NCBI GenBank assembly: GCA_015501585.1
Contig: JADNRY010000404.1
Location: 1-54,044, forward strand
Length of the DNA: 54,044 nt
Reading direction: 5' to 3'
Source: Rhodocollybia butyracea
Lineage: Eukaryota; Basidiomycota; Agaricomycetes; Agaricales; Omphalotaceae
Position numbers and translations under genes: made by a program. The notes under the pieces were generated by a model. It searched no databases. It was not told the DNA's origin and saw only the letters and a program-made list of their open reading frames with translations. This document shows, in pieces, positions 22,433 through 33,130 of the stretch. The stretch's first letter is position 1; each line of letters begins with the position of its first letter.

Positions 22433-23130
22433 TAAAGATGTCCACAAGTCCAAGTGCCACGCAAGTACCCGCAGGTAGGAGCCGTAGGAATACTCGCAGG
22501 TATCACTACCCGCGGATCCGGGTATCTGTTTCCCACGGATCACAGCGGGTCACGGGTATCACTTCAGAAAAAATAAGTTACTTGCAGGTACTTGCAGGTA
22601 CTTGCAAGAAGTCAAAAGCACCTTGTGGGAGGGCAAGTATATTTTTTTTCGCACAAATCAAGGCTGGAATATGCTCTCCTCTATGCAATAGACCTTGTTT
22701 GAGCAGCTCATGTGTCCACCTAGCATGTAGCAAGTTATAAGTGGCTATATGCACTATAGTACACTATGATCAATATAGTCCCTCTTTAGCTTCTAGACTT
22801 GTATCACTCAAGGACTACTGTTCCCTCCCCAATCATGCTCTATTCTATCCACTAGGCACCTACTGAGTATCTCACTCTCATACCTTGCATGTAGTAGCCA
22901 TTTTATTACTATTGTAAGTACTAAATACTTGCAGATACTCACAAGTATCTTGTGAGTACCTGTGTTGGCTGGGATCTGCAAGTACCCGCAAGTACTTGTG
23001 TGAAACTACCTGCGGATCCGGGTATCCGTTTCCCACGGATACATACGGGTCACGGGTAGCCCCTTGAGGCCCACAAGTACCTGTGCAATGGATCTGGGTA
23101 CTACTTGACCTGGACTTGTGGACATCTCTA
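22433..23130. mobile_element. hAT-type MITE (about 698 bp)
   Basis: The terminal inverted repeats TARAGATGTCCACAAGTCCA (22433-22452 and 23111-23130) differ at one position. The flanks are 8-bp duplications GAACTCAG and GAAGTCAG with one mismatch. The TAGAG/TAAAG ends and 8-bp duplication fit the hAT superfamily. The interior consists of ACTTGCAGGTA / CAAGTACTTG units and two related blocks at about 22500-22565 and 22985-23062 (GCGGATCCGGGTAT, TTTCCCACGGAT, CGGGTCACGGGTA). No coding capacity was recognised. Confidence 0.8.
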
Positions 23131-23312
23131 GAAGTCAGTGCCCAGCCGGCACAACACTAGAAGTTACAATACTTGTTGTTTCCCATGGGTCACCAACAGG
23201 TCACAAGTCAAGCTTCTGAGACTTTTGGTATACTTGCAAGTACTTGTGACTTGTGCAGGGATACAAAGATATAGTACGTAAGTTCTTAGTATATTGCTCA
23301 AGGGGGGCCTGG

Positions 23313-24156
23313 TGTCATGCCCTAGGCATATACAGACTGCCGACGTTTCCTGCTTACCATTACATAACCCGCTTCCGCCGCATTTCCGGTTCCGATACAC
23401 TTCCACTTTGCTTCCGTTTTACTTTTTCCTTCACTGTACACTTTCTATGATCCCGTCGATCCATTCTCCATCATTCTTACAATCATACATATGCTTTATG
23501 CTCATCCCGCCGCTTCCGCTTATGTTCATTGTTGGCTTTCATCCCTTGTACTTCTTTTGGCTATTCTTGTCTTTTCTACTCTCAGATTATTACCTATCGC
23601 TACTCCGGTCCTTGAGTACCCTTTATATAGTTCTGTACCATGTCAAGTACAGTAGATTGAAAATATTGCTTAACCCTTGACTCGTGTGCTCTTGTGTGTT
23701 CTGGTTTCTCGCTTTATCTGTTTCTTTAACTCTGTTTCTTCACTCCATCGTTTTCACAACCTCTGCAATTTACTATCATCTATTTGGTTCCGCTCTGTTT
23801 GCGCCGCATCAGGTCAGCTACCGCTTGACCTTCCGCTTCCGCTCATATCGCTATCAAAGCCACTTGCATTTAGTGGGTCCTACCCTTCGAGTCGGAAACT
23901 CATCTACTCTTAGGCTTACTCACCGAGTTCATTCTATCGCCAGTACGGACCTTCCGTCCCTACATTATTCCCTTGGACAATCCCGACACAAGTCTTACAT
24001 CCCATAGGTACTTCGGAACCGTTCTACACTCACATCCTTTCACATCTCAAACCAACTTTTCCCAGTTTGGCTGAACGACAGAAGTACGGAGTGTATCCGC
24101 ACTTTGGTTTCCAGGTTCATAACCCGCGCTCGAAGGATTCCGCCTAGATCCTTACA
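23313..24156. repeat. Solo LTR, 844 bp (family X), copy 1
   Basis: It starts TGTCATGCCCTAGG, ends GATCCTTACA, and is flanked by the perfect duplication CCTGG (23308-23312 and 24157-24161). A second copy of identical length is at 35210-36053. TG…CA termini plus a 5-bp duplication identify it as a solo LTR, probably Ty3/gypsy. Open frames inside it, on the strand shown, are hydrophobic and serine-rich and appear to be non-genic. Confidence 0.9.
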
Positions 24157-24890
24157 CCTGGGCTGTGAACCTGCTACATCGGATTAATAATTTTTTAAGG
24201 CCCAAGCTGGGACACTGACCAGCCAAAAGCTTATATAAGCCACTATATTGGGAAATTTTCTCCCACAGAGGTCAAAGGTTATGTATGTTTGCCACTCATA
24301 TGACCTACTCACTTTCACCTTGAATCACAAACACTCAAAATCTCAGTATCCTGGGTCCAACATATACTGCTGATTTCAGGCTCATGACTATTTCATTCTT
24401 TCATAATGTTTGATAAGATAAGATAACATAGATATGCATGCTCCCAGCTTTGTGGGCTTATGTTACAGCATTCTGGCAGGTTGAAATTTCACCTGACAGT
24501 GCATACATCCCTCAAAAATACTGGTGTGAAATTTTAAGACCCTCACTGAGACACCGACCGACCGACCCAATATTGTGGGTTCATAGTATAACTTATACAA
24601 TATTCACAACTTACAGTGGTTCATAACATTCTACTTACTATGTAGGCTCCTAAGTAGAGATGTCCAGGAGTCCAGGTCTTCACAAGTACTCGCAGGTAAG
24701 ACTCGTGAGAAAACTCGCGGATCCGGATCCATGTTTCCCACGGGCCTTGCGCGGGTCACAAGTCAGACTTTGGCAAATTTCGGTTGACTTGCAAGTACTT
24801 GCATGACTTGTGCAAGCAATGTAAACTTATACATTTGTTAATTAGTATCAAAACTTATTTATCAAAGTACTTATCAAGTACTGCCCCACA
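24157..24890. repeat. Non-genic stretch with hAT-MITE relative near 24654
   Basis: TAGAGATGTCCAGGAGTCCAGG at 24654 resembles the end of the MITE at 22433-23130. It is followed by the same kinds of block (GCGGATCCGGATCCATG, TTTCCCACGGG, CGGGTCACAAG, CAAGTACTTGCA) to about 24815. No opposite terminal repeat was found, so it is truncated or diverged. Nothing else was recognised between 24162 and 24653. Confidence 0.5.
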
Positions 24891-25174
24891 GGTTTGAGGT
24901 TGTAGACAGCTCATGGCAATTAGGCACTAATTTTAGTATTAAGTGGTGGCACATATATGTTGGGACTGTCTATTGTTATATTCCTGCTAGGGAATACAGT
25001 GAGTGTCCAATCAGGTGGTCAGTCCTGGGATCCAAGACAGATAGTCACAAGTGCAGTTGAACAAGGTACTATTAGATACCTCGCAAATGCATGAGTACTA
25101 TGGTACTACATGCCAGCTTATATACCTAGTGTAGATGAATAAACTCAGGGTAACAGTACAACTAATACTACAAT

Positions 25175-25517
25175 TATTGAAGGTTGTGTAATACTTAGTG
25201 AATTATTGGTGGAGTTTAAGTGCTCGCTAGTTGTGGGGGTAGTTCTTAATTATTTTGAACTGGGTCCCTCGAGCCTATATTTATAGGGATAAACTAGTAC
25301 ATGGGAAACTACTTAATAAGCTTGCTGCGGAATGCTGCGGAATGACTGTGCATTGCTGCGCATGACTTTACATGACTAGATATGACTCAACATGACTCTA
25401 CTTAACTAGCTATGACTTATGTCCAATGCATAAAATACCATGAACCGAATATGAGTCATAATGACTCGCCGTGACTCCACATGAGTTGATAGGATAGTTT
25501 CCGTTGATATTACAACA
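25175..25517 (-). repeat. copia-2 3' LTR (343 bp)
   Basis: Contains TGACTCA (25383-25389) and TGAGTCA (25452-25458) plus repeated ATGACT units. The stop codon of the RNase H frame (25510-25512) lies inside it. Confidence 0.95.
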
Positions 25518-28500
25518 AAGCGGAAATTAGTCCAAGACTCTTTGCAAAATACTTCACCTTTGAACTTGTCAAAGCTTTGGTGAAGATATCAGCTACCATT
25601 TCCTCTGTAGGACAATAGACCAATTGAATAGTGCCGTCTTGAATACATTGGCGGATAAAATGATATCGGATATCAATGTGTTTGGTCCTTGCATGAAATT
25701 GTCCAAGTTCAGAGTTGGCCAAAGCAATGGCACCTTGATTATCACCATAGATAATAAATGGCTGATCAATGGGATGGAATAATTCCTCCAGAAATTGACG
25801 AAGCCATAGTGCTTCCTTTGCTGCATATGTCAAAGCAACATATTCAGCTTCAACAGTTGACAGAGTGACAAGCTCTTGTTTCTTGGTACTCCAAGAAATA
25901 GCTCCCCCATCAATAATAAATGCATAACCAGAGATTGCATGCCGCATCTCCTGGCTCATGCCATCTGCATCACTGTATATTTCCAGTCCAGTTTTCTTAC
26001 CTCCCAAGGTAAGTTTCCAGTGTTTTGTTCCCTGTAAGTAGCGGAATACCCGCTTGAGTGACTCCCAATGAACAGGTCCTGGATTATCTAGAAATTGTGA
26101 GTGTTGTGACACAGAAAAAGATATATCTGGTCTTGTTCCTCGTGCCAGCCAGTTTATCTTTCCATTTCCTTTTCGGTATGGCACTTTGCCATTTCCTTTC
26201 TGTCCGCTGGGTCTGTGGGACAATCATCCTTTGAAAGTCGCACATTTGGATCCATAGGCATAGACAATGGTTTGCAATCTGCCATGTTCATTTCCTTCAA
26301 TGCAGCTTCAATGAAAGCTTGCTGGGACAATGAAATGGTTTGGTTCTCTCGGTCTCTTTCAACCTTCATACCAAGCAACCAATTAATTGGGCCTAATTTT
26401 GTGATCTTGAACCGTTCTGCAACTAGGTCTTGTGTTTCCTGAATTAAAGCTGCAGAGCTCCCAGTAATGGTGACATCATCAACGTGAACAGCTAAAATAG
26501 CTATGTCATCATTGACAACTCGCTTGTAAACTGCATGATCCTTCTCCATAGGGAGAATCCCAGCTCCACAAGGTTGTTTGTTAACATTTCATACCATTTT
26601 CGACCTGATTGTTTAAGGCCATATAAAGTTTTCTTCAGCTTCAGAACATATCTAGTCCTGTCAGCAAACTCTATGTCTGGTGGTTGCTCCATGTAGATTT
26701 GTTCATTGTCTTCAAATGTAGCGTTTAAGTATGCTCCATGAAAATCAAAGACTTCAATATCCCAGTTGTTTCGGGCTGCCATGGTGAGAATTATCCTGAG
26801 TGATTCCATCTTTGCAACAGGTGCAAATGTTTCATAAAAATCTACTCCCTCAACTTGTGTGAATCCTTTTGCCACAAGTCTGGCTTTATACTTGTCAATA
26901 TTCCCATCCTTCAATTTGAGCTTCAGTGCCCATTTGCAGTCCACAACATTATGGTCTGCAGGTCTTGGGACAACTTCCCAGGTTCCTGCTTCCAATAGTG
27001 TCTTTAGCTCAATGTCTCGAGCTTCCTCCCATCTTTTCCAGTCTGACCTCTTCTTGGCCTCTTCATAAGTGGGATCAATGCTTACAGCTTCCATTGCTGC
27101 AAGTCCAAAAACAGCTTGATTGAGTCCTCCTGCTATATCCTTTCCTATATCAGGGATTTGTACACCGGGAGTTACTAATGGTGCACTAGGTCTATTATCA
27201 GTTCTTCCCTCTCCAGTAATAAGGTCCTGCACTTTGCGTGTTGCAGTGCGCTTGCGTTTCCCTTCTAGAATATTTCCCTCATCAACACTGGAGTTGATCA
27301 GTTTTCCTAAGTGATCTTTGGGTGGTGGATTTTGTGAAGTAGGATCTATTGTAATAGTAGGAGCTGTTGTTTGAGAAGGTTTTGGAGAGTTTGGAATTTC
27401 TGTGTTGTCTGGTTTGGTGGGGTTCGGAATGAATCCTTCATTCTCCCCCTCATACCAAATTCCACCAGGTACAAATGTTGACGCATCTTGATCAAATTTG
27501 ATACTTCTTTCTACAGAAATTTTCCGAGTATCTGGCCAATAAATTCTGTGGCCACTTGACTCAAGATCAAATCCCAGCCAATGTCCAATATTTGCTCGGC
27601 CTTCAAGTTTTGTATTGCCATCTTCATGTACCCATACCTTGGCTCCCCATTCCCGGAGATTTGATAAATTTGGCTTTTCACCAAACATAATCTCATAAGG
27701 TGTTTTATCCTTCAATGCTCTTGTTACTGATCTATTTTTCAACCAAATTGCATGTTTCAAAGCCTCTCCCCACAAGTTTTTGGGTAATCCACTTGCATGC
27801 AACATTGCACGGATTCGTTCAAGGAGAGTCCGGTTAAGTCTTTCTGAGACTCCATTATGCTCTGGTGTATCATGAACAGTAAGGTTTCGAGTTATTCCTT
27901 CTTCAGCCAAATATTGATTGAATAATCTGCCCAGATATTCCCCTCCTCTGTCTGATCCTAACATTTTTACTCGGATCTCTTTTTGTGTCCATAACCATGC
28001 ACAAAATTGCTTAAATGCATCAAAAGTTCTCATCCTTTGTTGCCAGAAGATAAGCCATGGACCATCTAGAATGATCATCTGTGAATGAACAGTAGTAATG
28101 TTTATGACAGGAGTTTGTACTGGGGATGGTCCCCATACATCAGAATGGATATGATCACCAATATTTGCTGCCCTTTTCTGATCCCTTTCCTTCTTGACTG
28201 GTTTCCGGGTCTTCTTTGCATATTCACATGTATCACATGTTTTCACTGGTTCCTTTTCATCTAGTTCAACGCCTTCAATAAGACCATTCTGAACCATTTT
28301 TCTGCAAGCTTCTGGTGCAATGTGACCAAGTCGACAGTGTAATTCATTCACTGTCACTTTCACACTATTAGCTGCCATGCCATAGGTTTGATCAGGTTCA
28401 TGATGGACCTGATATATAGCCCATTGTTGCAGTTTACTTGCCCCAACAATTTATCTTTCTCATCATATATTTTGCAAAATTGATTGCGGAATATGATAGA

Positions 28501-30219
28501 ACATCCAGATGCTGCAATTTTGCCCACTGATATGAGTGTCACACTCAACGTTGGTGCATATAAAACATCTTTAATTAAAATTGTTGTCCATTTCTTTTTA
28601 CCAGGAATTGTGATCCGCATGTCGCCTCGTCCAACTGCCTCAAAGGTTCCACTGTCAGCAGACCTAATATCTTTGGGGGCAATGGGAACAAAGTTGATAA
28701 ACTTCTCCCTATATGGGGACATATGGCGTGATGCACCTGAGTCATAGAGCTCAGTAATACCTCCTATATTCTTGTCAGCATTTGCAAGATAACTAAAATT
28801 ATACCTGGTCTGTGCTCTTCCTAGCACATCAATTTCCTGATATTCAACATCCCCTTGCTCTTGTATAGCATTTGGGTCAGGTACTTCAAGTTGAACTAGG
28901 ATAGGTCCTTCCTGTGATTTTAGACAAGTTTCCTTCTTGTCATACCAATCCTCTACCTCTTGTAGGTCAGGGATTTCTTCTTTGTCAATGTCACTGAACC
29001 ATGCCTCATCATTGTCAGGCTCGGCTGTGCGCCAATCTCCCAAATCATCATCAATTGATGTGGAGATACTCTGAAGATCTGGCATTGAATTACCATCTTC
29101 AGACCTTGTTTCTTGGGTAAGCACTGTTTCAGCACTGGATTTACTGCCCTCTTCATTGAACGCCCATAGGATCTTATCATTTTCATAGATGGTTCCCATC
29201 CCTTCCAGTTGCTCTGATTTACTTGTGTCAGGTTCTTCATATCCCAACAGGTTTTCAGTGATTTTAGCTTCCCATTTCTCATCAGGGATTACACTTGCAT
29301 ACCATGCAAAGTCTTCATTGTCAATGGCTGCTTTGGCAGAATAGGTCTTTCCCTTGCCTTTCCCTTTCCAGTATTTAGGCCACTGGCCCTCCTTTCCACC
29401 CCCTTCCTCAAAGCAATCCTGCTTCATGTGACCCATCTTACCACAATTAAAACACTTCACTGATTTCCTATTTCCTGCAGACTTCTTTGATGGTCCCACA
29501 GCATATGCTGCTTCTTTGGCTCCATTTTTGGAATTTTGTTGTCCCAATTTCCTTCTATCTGCTTCATCTTGGATCCCACGAATATATGTATCCACTGTGA
29601 GTGTTGTGCTAACAAGTGTTGCTGTTGCAGTCAGTGCTGCCAGGTAAGGGTCATATGATCTTGGAAGAGCGGTCATGATTATTGCAATGAAATTATCCTC
29701 GCCGGGATCTGCATTCATTGAAATCAAATCTTCTCGTAAGGCAATTACTCTGGATAAGTAATCCCGAACATCATTGTCACCCTCACAACGTTCATTCTGT
29801 AATTTACGCCGCAAGTCGACCACCATCATTTTTGACTTCATCTGATGTTCATCTACTAATTTCTTCCACATCTTTCCAACTGCTGTCTCCCCTTTAACCT
29901 TTAGGAATAATGAATCAGGTATAGTGCTTGCAATTCCCTGCTTTAATATTGCTGATTCTGAATTCCATGTTTTCATTTCCTTTTCCTACTCTTCAATGGC
30001 TTTGGTCTCTGCTGCTGTTGGGCCAGCACTGGCATCAGCAATTGCTGGTTTCTGCTTTGGTGCAGCTGTGTCTTTCAAATACTCTTCAAGTCCTGCAGCT
30101 TCAGCAGCAAACATGAAGTGGTCCTTGTATATGACCCAATTTGATCCATCTGAATTGAGTTTTGGGAGTCTAAGGAAATAATCCCCAAGCTTTGTGTTAC
30201 TTGAATGGTTGGTAGACAT
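25510..30219 (-). pseudogene. copia-2 Gag-Pol polyprotein, broken in five pieces
   Basis: The gag start is at 30219. An in-frame TAG follows at 29983-29985, and the frame then continues to 28360. That part includes a CCHC knuckle (CFNCGKMGHMKQDC) and the protease motif LYDSGASRHMSP. Around 28400 the bases CTATATATC contain an apparent extra TA that shifts the frame. The 28378-26501 piece carries the GAG-pre-integrase region, integrase (HSDVWG, SDRGGEY, NGVSERLNRT) and the first half of reverse transcriptase. A one-base shift near 26550 leads to a piece with the catalytic VHVDD segment. Another shift near 26200 leads to RNase H (SDADG, STVEAEY, YGDNQGA). Domains and catalytic residues are otherwise well kept, so the breaks are recent. 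It cannot make a full polyprotein. Confidence 0.93.
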
Positions 30220-30330
30220 TATTGCTAGACTGGTGACTGTGTTGTTGTTGGCTTCTTAGTGATGATAAAGTGTTGTGCAGATTGTTGTTTGTAATGTCAA
30301 AGATAATGTGTATTTAATTCAGCTAAGGTC

Positions 30331-30343
30331 GGGGCCCATAACC
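30331..30343 (-). promoter_or_regulatory. copia-2 primer-binding site
   Basis: GGGGCCCATAACC on the plus strand directly abuts the 5' LTR. It is identical to the copia-1 site and matches the anticodon arm of initiator tRNA-Met apart from one wobble position. Confidence 0.75.
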
Positions 30344-30686
30344 TATTGAAGGTTGTGTAATACTTAGTGAATTATTGGTGGAGTTTAAGTGCTCGCTAGT
30401 TGTGGGGGTAGTTCTTAATTATTTTGAACTGGGTCCCTCGAGCCTATATTTATAGGGATAAACTAGTACATGGGAAACTACTTAATAAGCTTGCTGCGGA
30501 ATGCTGCGGAAGGACTGTGCATTGCTGTGCATGACTTTACATGACTAGATATGACTCAACATGACTCTACTTAACTAGCTATGACTTATGTCCAATGCAT
30601 AAAATACCATGAACCAAATATGAGTCATAATGACTCGCCGTGACTCCACATGAGTTGATAGGATAGTTTCCGTTGATATTACAACA
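30344..30686 (-). repeat. copia-2 5' LTR (343 bp) with TATA box and TGASTCA sites
   Basis: On the minus strand it contains TATAAATA (30447-30454). Upstream of that lie TGAGTCA (30552-30558) and TGACTCA (30621-30627), set in an array of AGTCAT half-sites. TGASTCA is the recognition sequence of Gcn4/AP-1-type bZIP factors. Their use here is inference. Confidence 0.9.
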
Positions 30687-30691
30687 ACAAT

Positions 30692-30932
30692 ACCTGTAGA
30701 TGAATAAACTAATAGTAATCTGTAAGTATAGTACAGAGAATGAAACATAAAAGATAAACTCACCTCAGTTGAATGTCAGGTAACGGTACAACTGAGGGAG
30801 TGAAATGTCTGTAAAGTGAATATATATGAAAGGACAAGGTCTCATATGTAAGCAGTGGAAGCATAAAGAAGGAAACATATCTATAAGCAGCAAGTCAAAG
30901 CATACCATATGGAGTACTACTTAGCACCCCCC
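30692..30932 (-). repeat. copia-3 3' LTR remnant, split by copia-2
   Basis: Reading leftwards on the minus strand, a GTAGGGGGGG purine tract at about 30933-30942 is followed by TGCTAAGTAGTACTCC, the likely LTR start. The sequence stops at the copia-2 target duplication and resumes at 25169 going left. Both sides of the insertion carry a related GATGAATAAACT motif. The far end of this LTR (somewhere in 24891-25169) is not defined. Confidence 0.6.
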
Positions 30933-32771
30933 CTACTCAGTACGATCCAAGCCTAGTCTGCTTACCATCTTAGAATGAGTTGGAGTTGCCAAAGCTCCAG
31001 CAAACAGATTGCCTAGGTTGTCTGCGGAACAAACACCCTTCACAACAATATCCCCATTGTCAACCTTCTCTCTGATATCGTGGTGTCTGATGTCGATGTG
31101 TTTCGCCAGGGCATGGAGCTTTGCATGCTCAGCCAAGCTGTTCACCCCATGACTGTCCCCAAACAGTTTGACCAGTCCATCCTGCTCCAAATCCACTTTA
31201 GACAGCTTGCTGGCTTGCTCGCCAAGGAAACATACTCAGCTTCAATGGCTTCAACAGTGGATAGTGTGACAGTACCTTGTTGCTTAGAGCTCCAGGCTAC
31301 TGGCGCACCAGCCATCAGAAACACATAGCCAGAAGTTGAGCATCTTGTATCAAGACATTGTGCATAGTCTGAGTCTACAAACCCTGATGCCAGTTTCAAC
31401 CCAGAACCAGAAGGAGTGGGCTGATCTTTGTTAACCGTGGGTTTGATAATGTCATAGTAAATGGACCAGATGATATATCCCGCAAGCCATTCCACTAATT
31501 CCCAGTGATAACGACCTGGATTTAGTTGATAATGAGCAAGTAAATTGGTAGCAAATGCCATGTCTGGCCTCATTAGTCCAGAACCCCGCAACACTGAACC
31601 TACGAACTCCTTATAAGGCTTGTCAGACATAAAGATACATTTGTCTTCTGGTAATGGGTTTGGTGCCTCTACAACCTTGAGATTTGGTGGGAGGGGTGTT
31701 TTACATGGAGTCAGATTTTGCATCCCAAAATGCTCTAGCAGTTTCTCAAAGTACATGTGTTGGGAGATAGTTATCAACCCAGTAACCAGATTTTGACAAA
31801 CTGTCATTCTTAGTAAGACATCAGACTGTACCTCTGCTGACTCCCATCTTTTTCCTAGATCCTGAATTGCAGTCGCTTTACTTTCACAAGATGAGGAGCC
31901 ACCACACACATCATACCCATAGGTGCTGGTAATGGTGTATTCAGAGTGTTGATGTCAATATTGAATACATGGATCTGCGCAGTATATCCATCAGCTTGAT
32001 ACCTGGTTGCTAGCATGGCCTGCCAGTCATGGCTGCCTTGTTTAGTCCTGTAGATCAAACATTTGAGTCTGCATACATAGTGTTTACGCATCAGGTCTTT
32101 GAAGCCCTCTGGCTGCTTCATATAGACATCATGATCTATGGGACTGTTAAGGAAAGCACCCTTGAAGTCCACTTGAAAAAGATTCAGGCCCAAAGTGACA
32201 ATAATAGTGAGTATGATCCTTAGTGATTCCATTCAAGCTACAGCTCCATAGGTTTTGTCATAGTCTACACCAAAGATCTGCATGAACCCCTGCACCACCC
32301 ATCTAGCCTTTTGTCTCAGAACTTCACCATTTGATCCCCATTTAATCGCATATGTCCATCTTCCTCCTGTCAAATTTGCTCCCTCAGGTAGCTCTACCAG
32401 TTCCCATACCTCCTTTTCCACAAGCATTCTGTATTCAGCTTCCATCAGAGACAACCATAGATCCGCTCGTTTTATTGCTTGACTGTATGACGCAGGAATC
32501 CAATGGGTAGAGTTAGTTGAAGCAAAAGCCCATGGATTCTGTACTACAAGAGCCAAAGATTGATTTTCCACAGAGATCTCTTTCACCCAAGGACTACCCC
32601 TTTTTCTAGCCTCAGATTCCAGATGCCATGTAGTTGGCTTATGGTCCCTAGTACTTTGATGCAATGGCAGCTTTAGCCTTTATAGTTGGCGACGTTATAG
32701 TTGGAGGAGAAGGTTGAGAAACTGGCTCTGGCAAGAGAGGAGTAATAAGACAAGTTGGAGGACAAGTAGGA
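30933..32771 (-). pseudogene. copia-3 Pol remnant: reverse transcriptase and RNase H
   Basis: Minus-strand copia pol starting in the IN-RT linker (proline-rich, reading out to 32771). It then runs through the RT start (MEAEYRMLVEKEVWELVELP, about 32440), a stop near 32233 and the MESLRIILT segment. RT pieces with QVDFKGAFLN and QPEGF follow, then a frameshifted region to RNase H (DSDYAQCLDTRCSTSGYVF, LSTVEAIEAEYVSLA, HIDIRHHDI). The reverse transcriptase active-site box is not preserved and there are multiple stops and shifts. Gag, protease and integrase are missing because the element is cut at 32771/32772 by the gypsy LTR. It is the oldest layer of the nested stack. Confidence 0.85.
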
Positions 32772-33130
32772 TGTAACGGCTATGCCGTTACTGGTCTTAA
32801 GGCGCTGTGTCGCCATTTAATTTCTTTTATATTCAATATATTTACTTTTCTATATACTGCATACCATATGACTTACATAAGTAAGTCTTCTTTTATACTG
32901 GTACACTACATGCTATAAAGCTTGTCGTGTTCACTCATGTGAATTAAGCAACACCTTGTAGAGGCCTTACACTTTTTTGAACATCAAGTAGCATTATACG
33001 CTTACCGTTGTTTAAAAGTAAAAGATACAGTACACGTACAATATCAATCATATTCATCAAACATCCTCACAATCAGCTTCTTTCAATCATTAAGAACTTC
33101 TGTTAAGAAATTCACTTCCATTCTACTCAG
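32772..33130 (+). repeat. Gypsy 5' LTR and leader (inner edge uncertain)
   Basis: It starts TGTAACGGC and no second copy exists in the window for comparison, so neither the LTR end nor a primer-binding site could be fixed. The block is AT-rich and ends in ACTCAG directly before the gag ATG. Confidence 0.5.

Larger units (their letters stand above)
25175..30686 (-). mobile_element. copia-2: full-length but disabled Ty1/copia element
   Basis: This element is 5512 bp on the minus strand. Two 343-bp LTRs (25175-25517 and 30344-30686) differ at about three positions. It is bordered by a perfect duplication ACAAT (25170-25174 and 30687-30691). Its internal frame is broken by one stop and three frameshifts despite the near-identical LTRs. 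It sits inside the 3' LTR region of the older copia-3. The minus-strand LTR begins TGTTGTAAT and ends TTCAATA, like copia-1 in using TA rather than CA at its end. No clear purine tract precedes the 3' LTR. Confidence 0.95.

Noticed and set aside
22438..22740. A 100-codon frame in the hAT-type MITE
   Set aside because: It is made of translated palindromic repeats and lacks any transposase motif.
22433..23130. CRISPR-like array suggested by repeated CAAGTACTTG units
   Set aside because: Repeats are irregular and palindromic with no constant spacers, the context is eukaryotic, and inverted ends with an 8-bp duplication identify a MITE.
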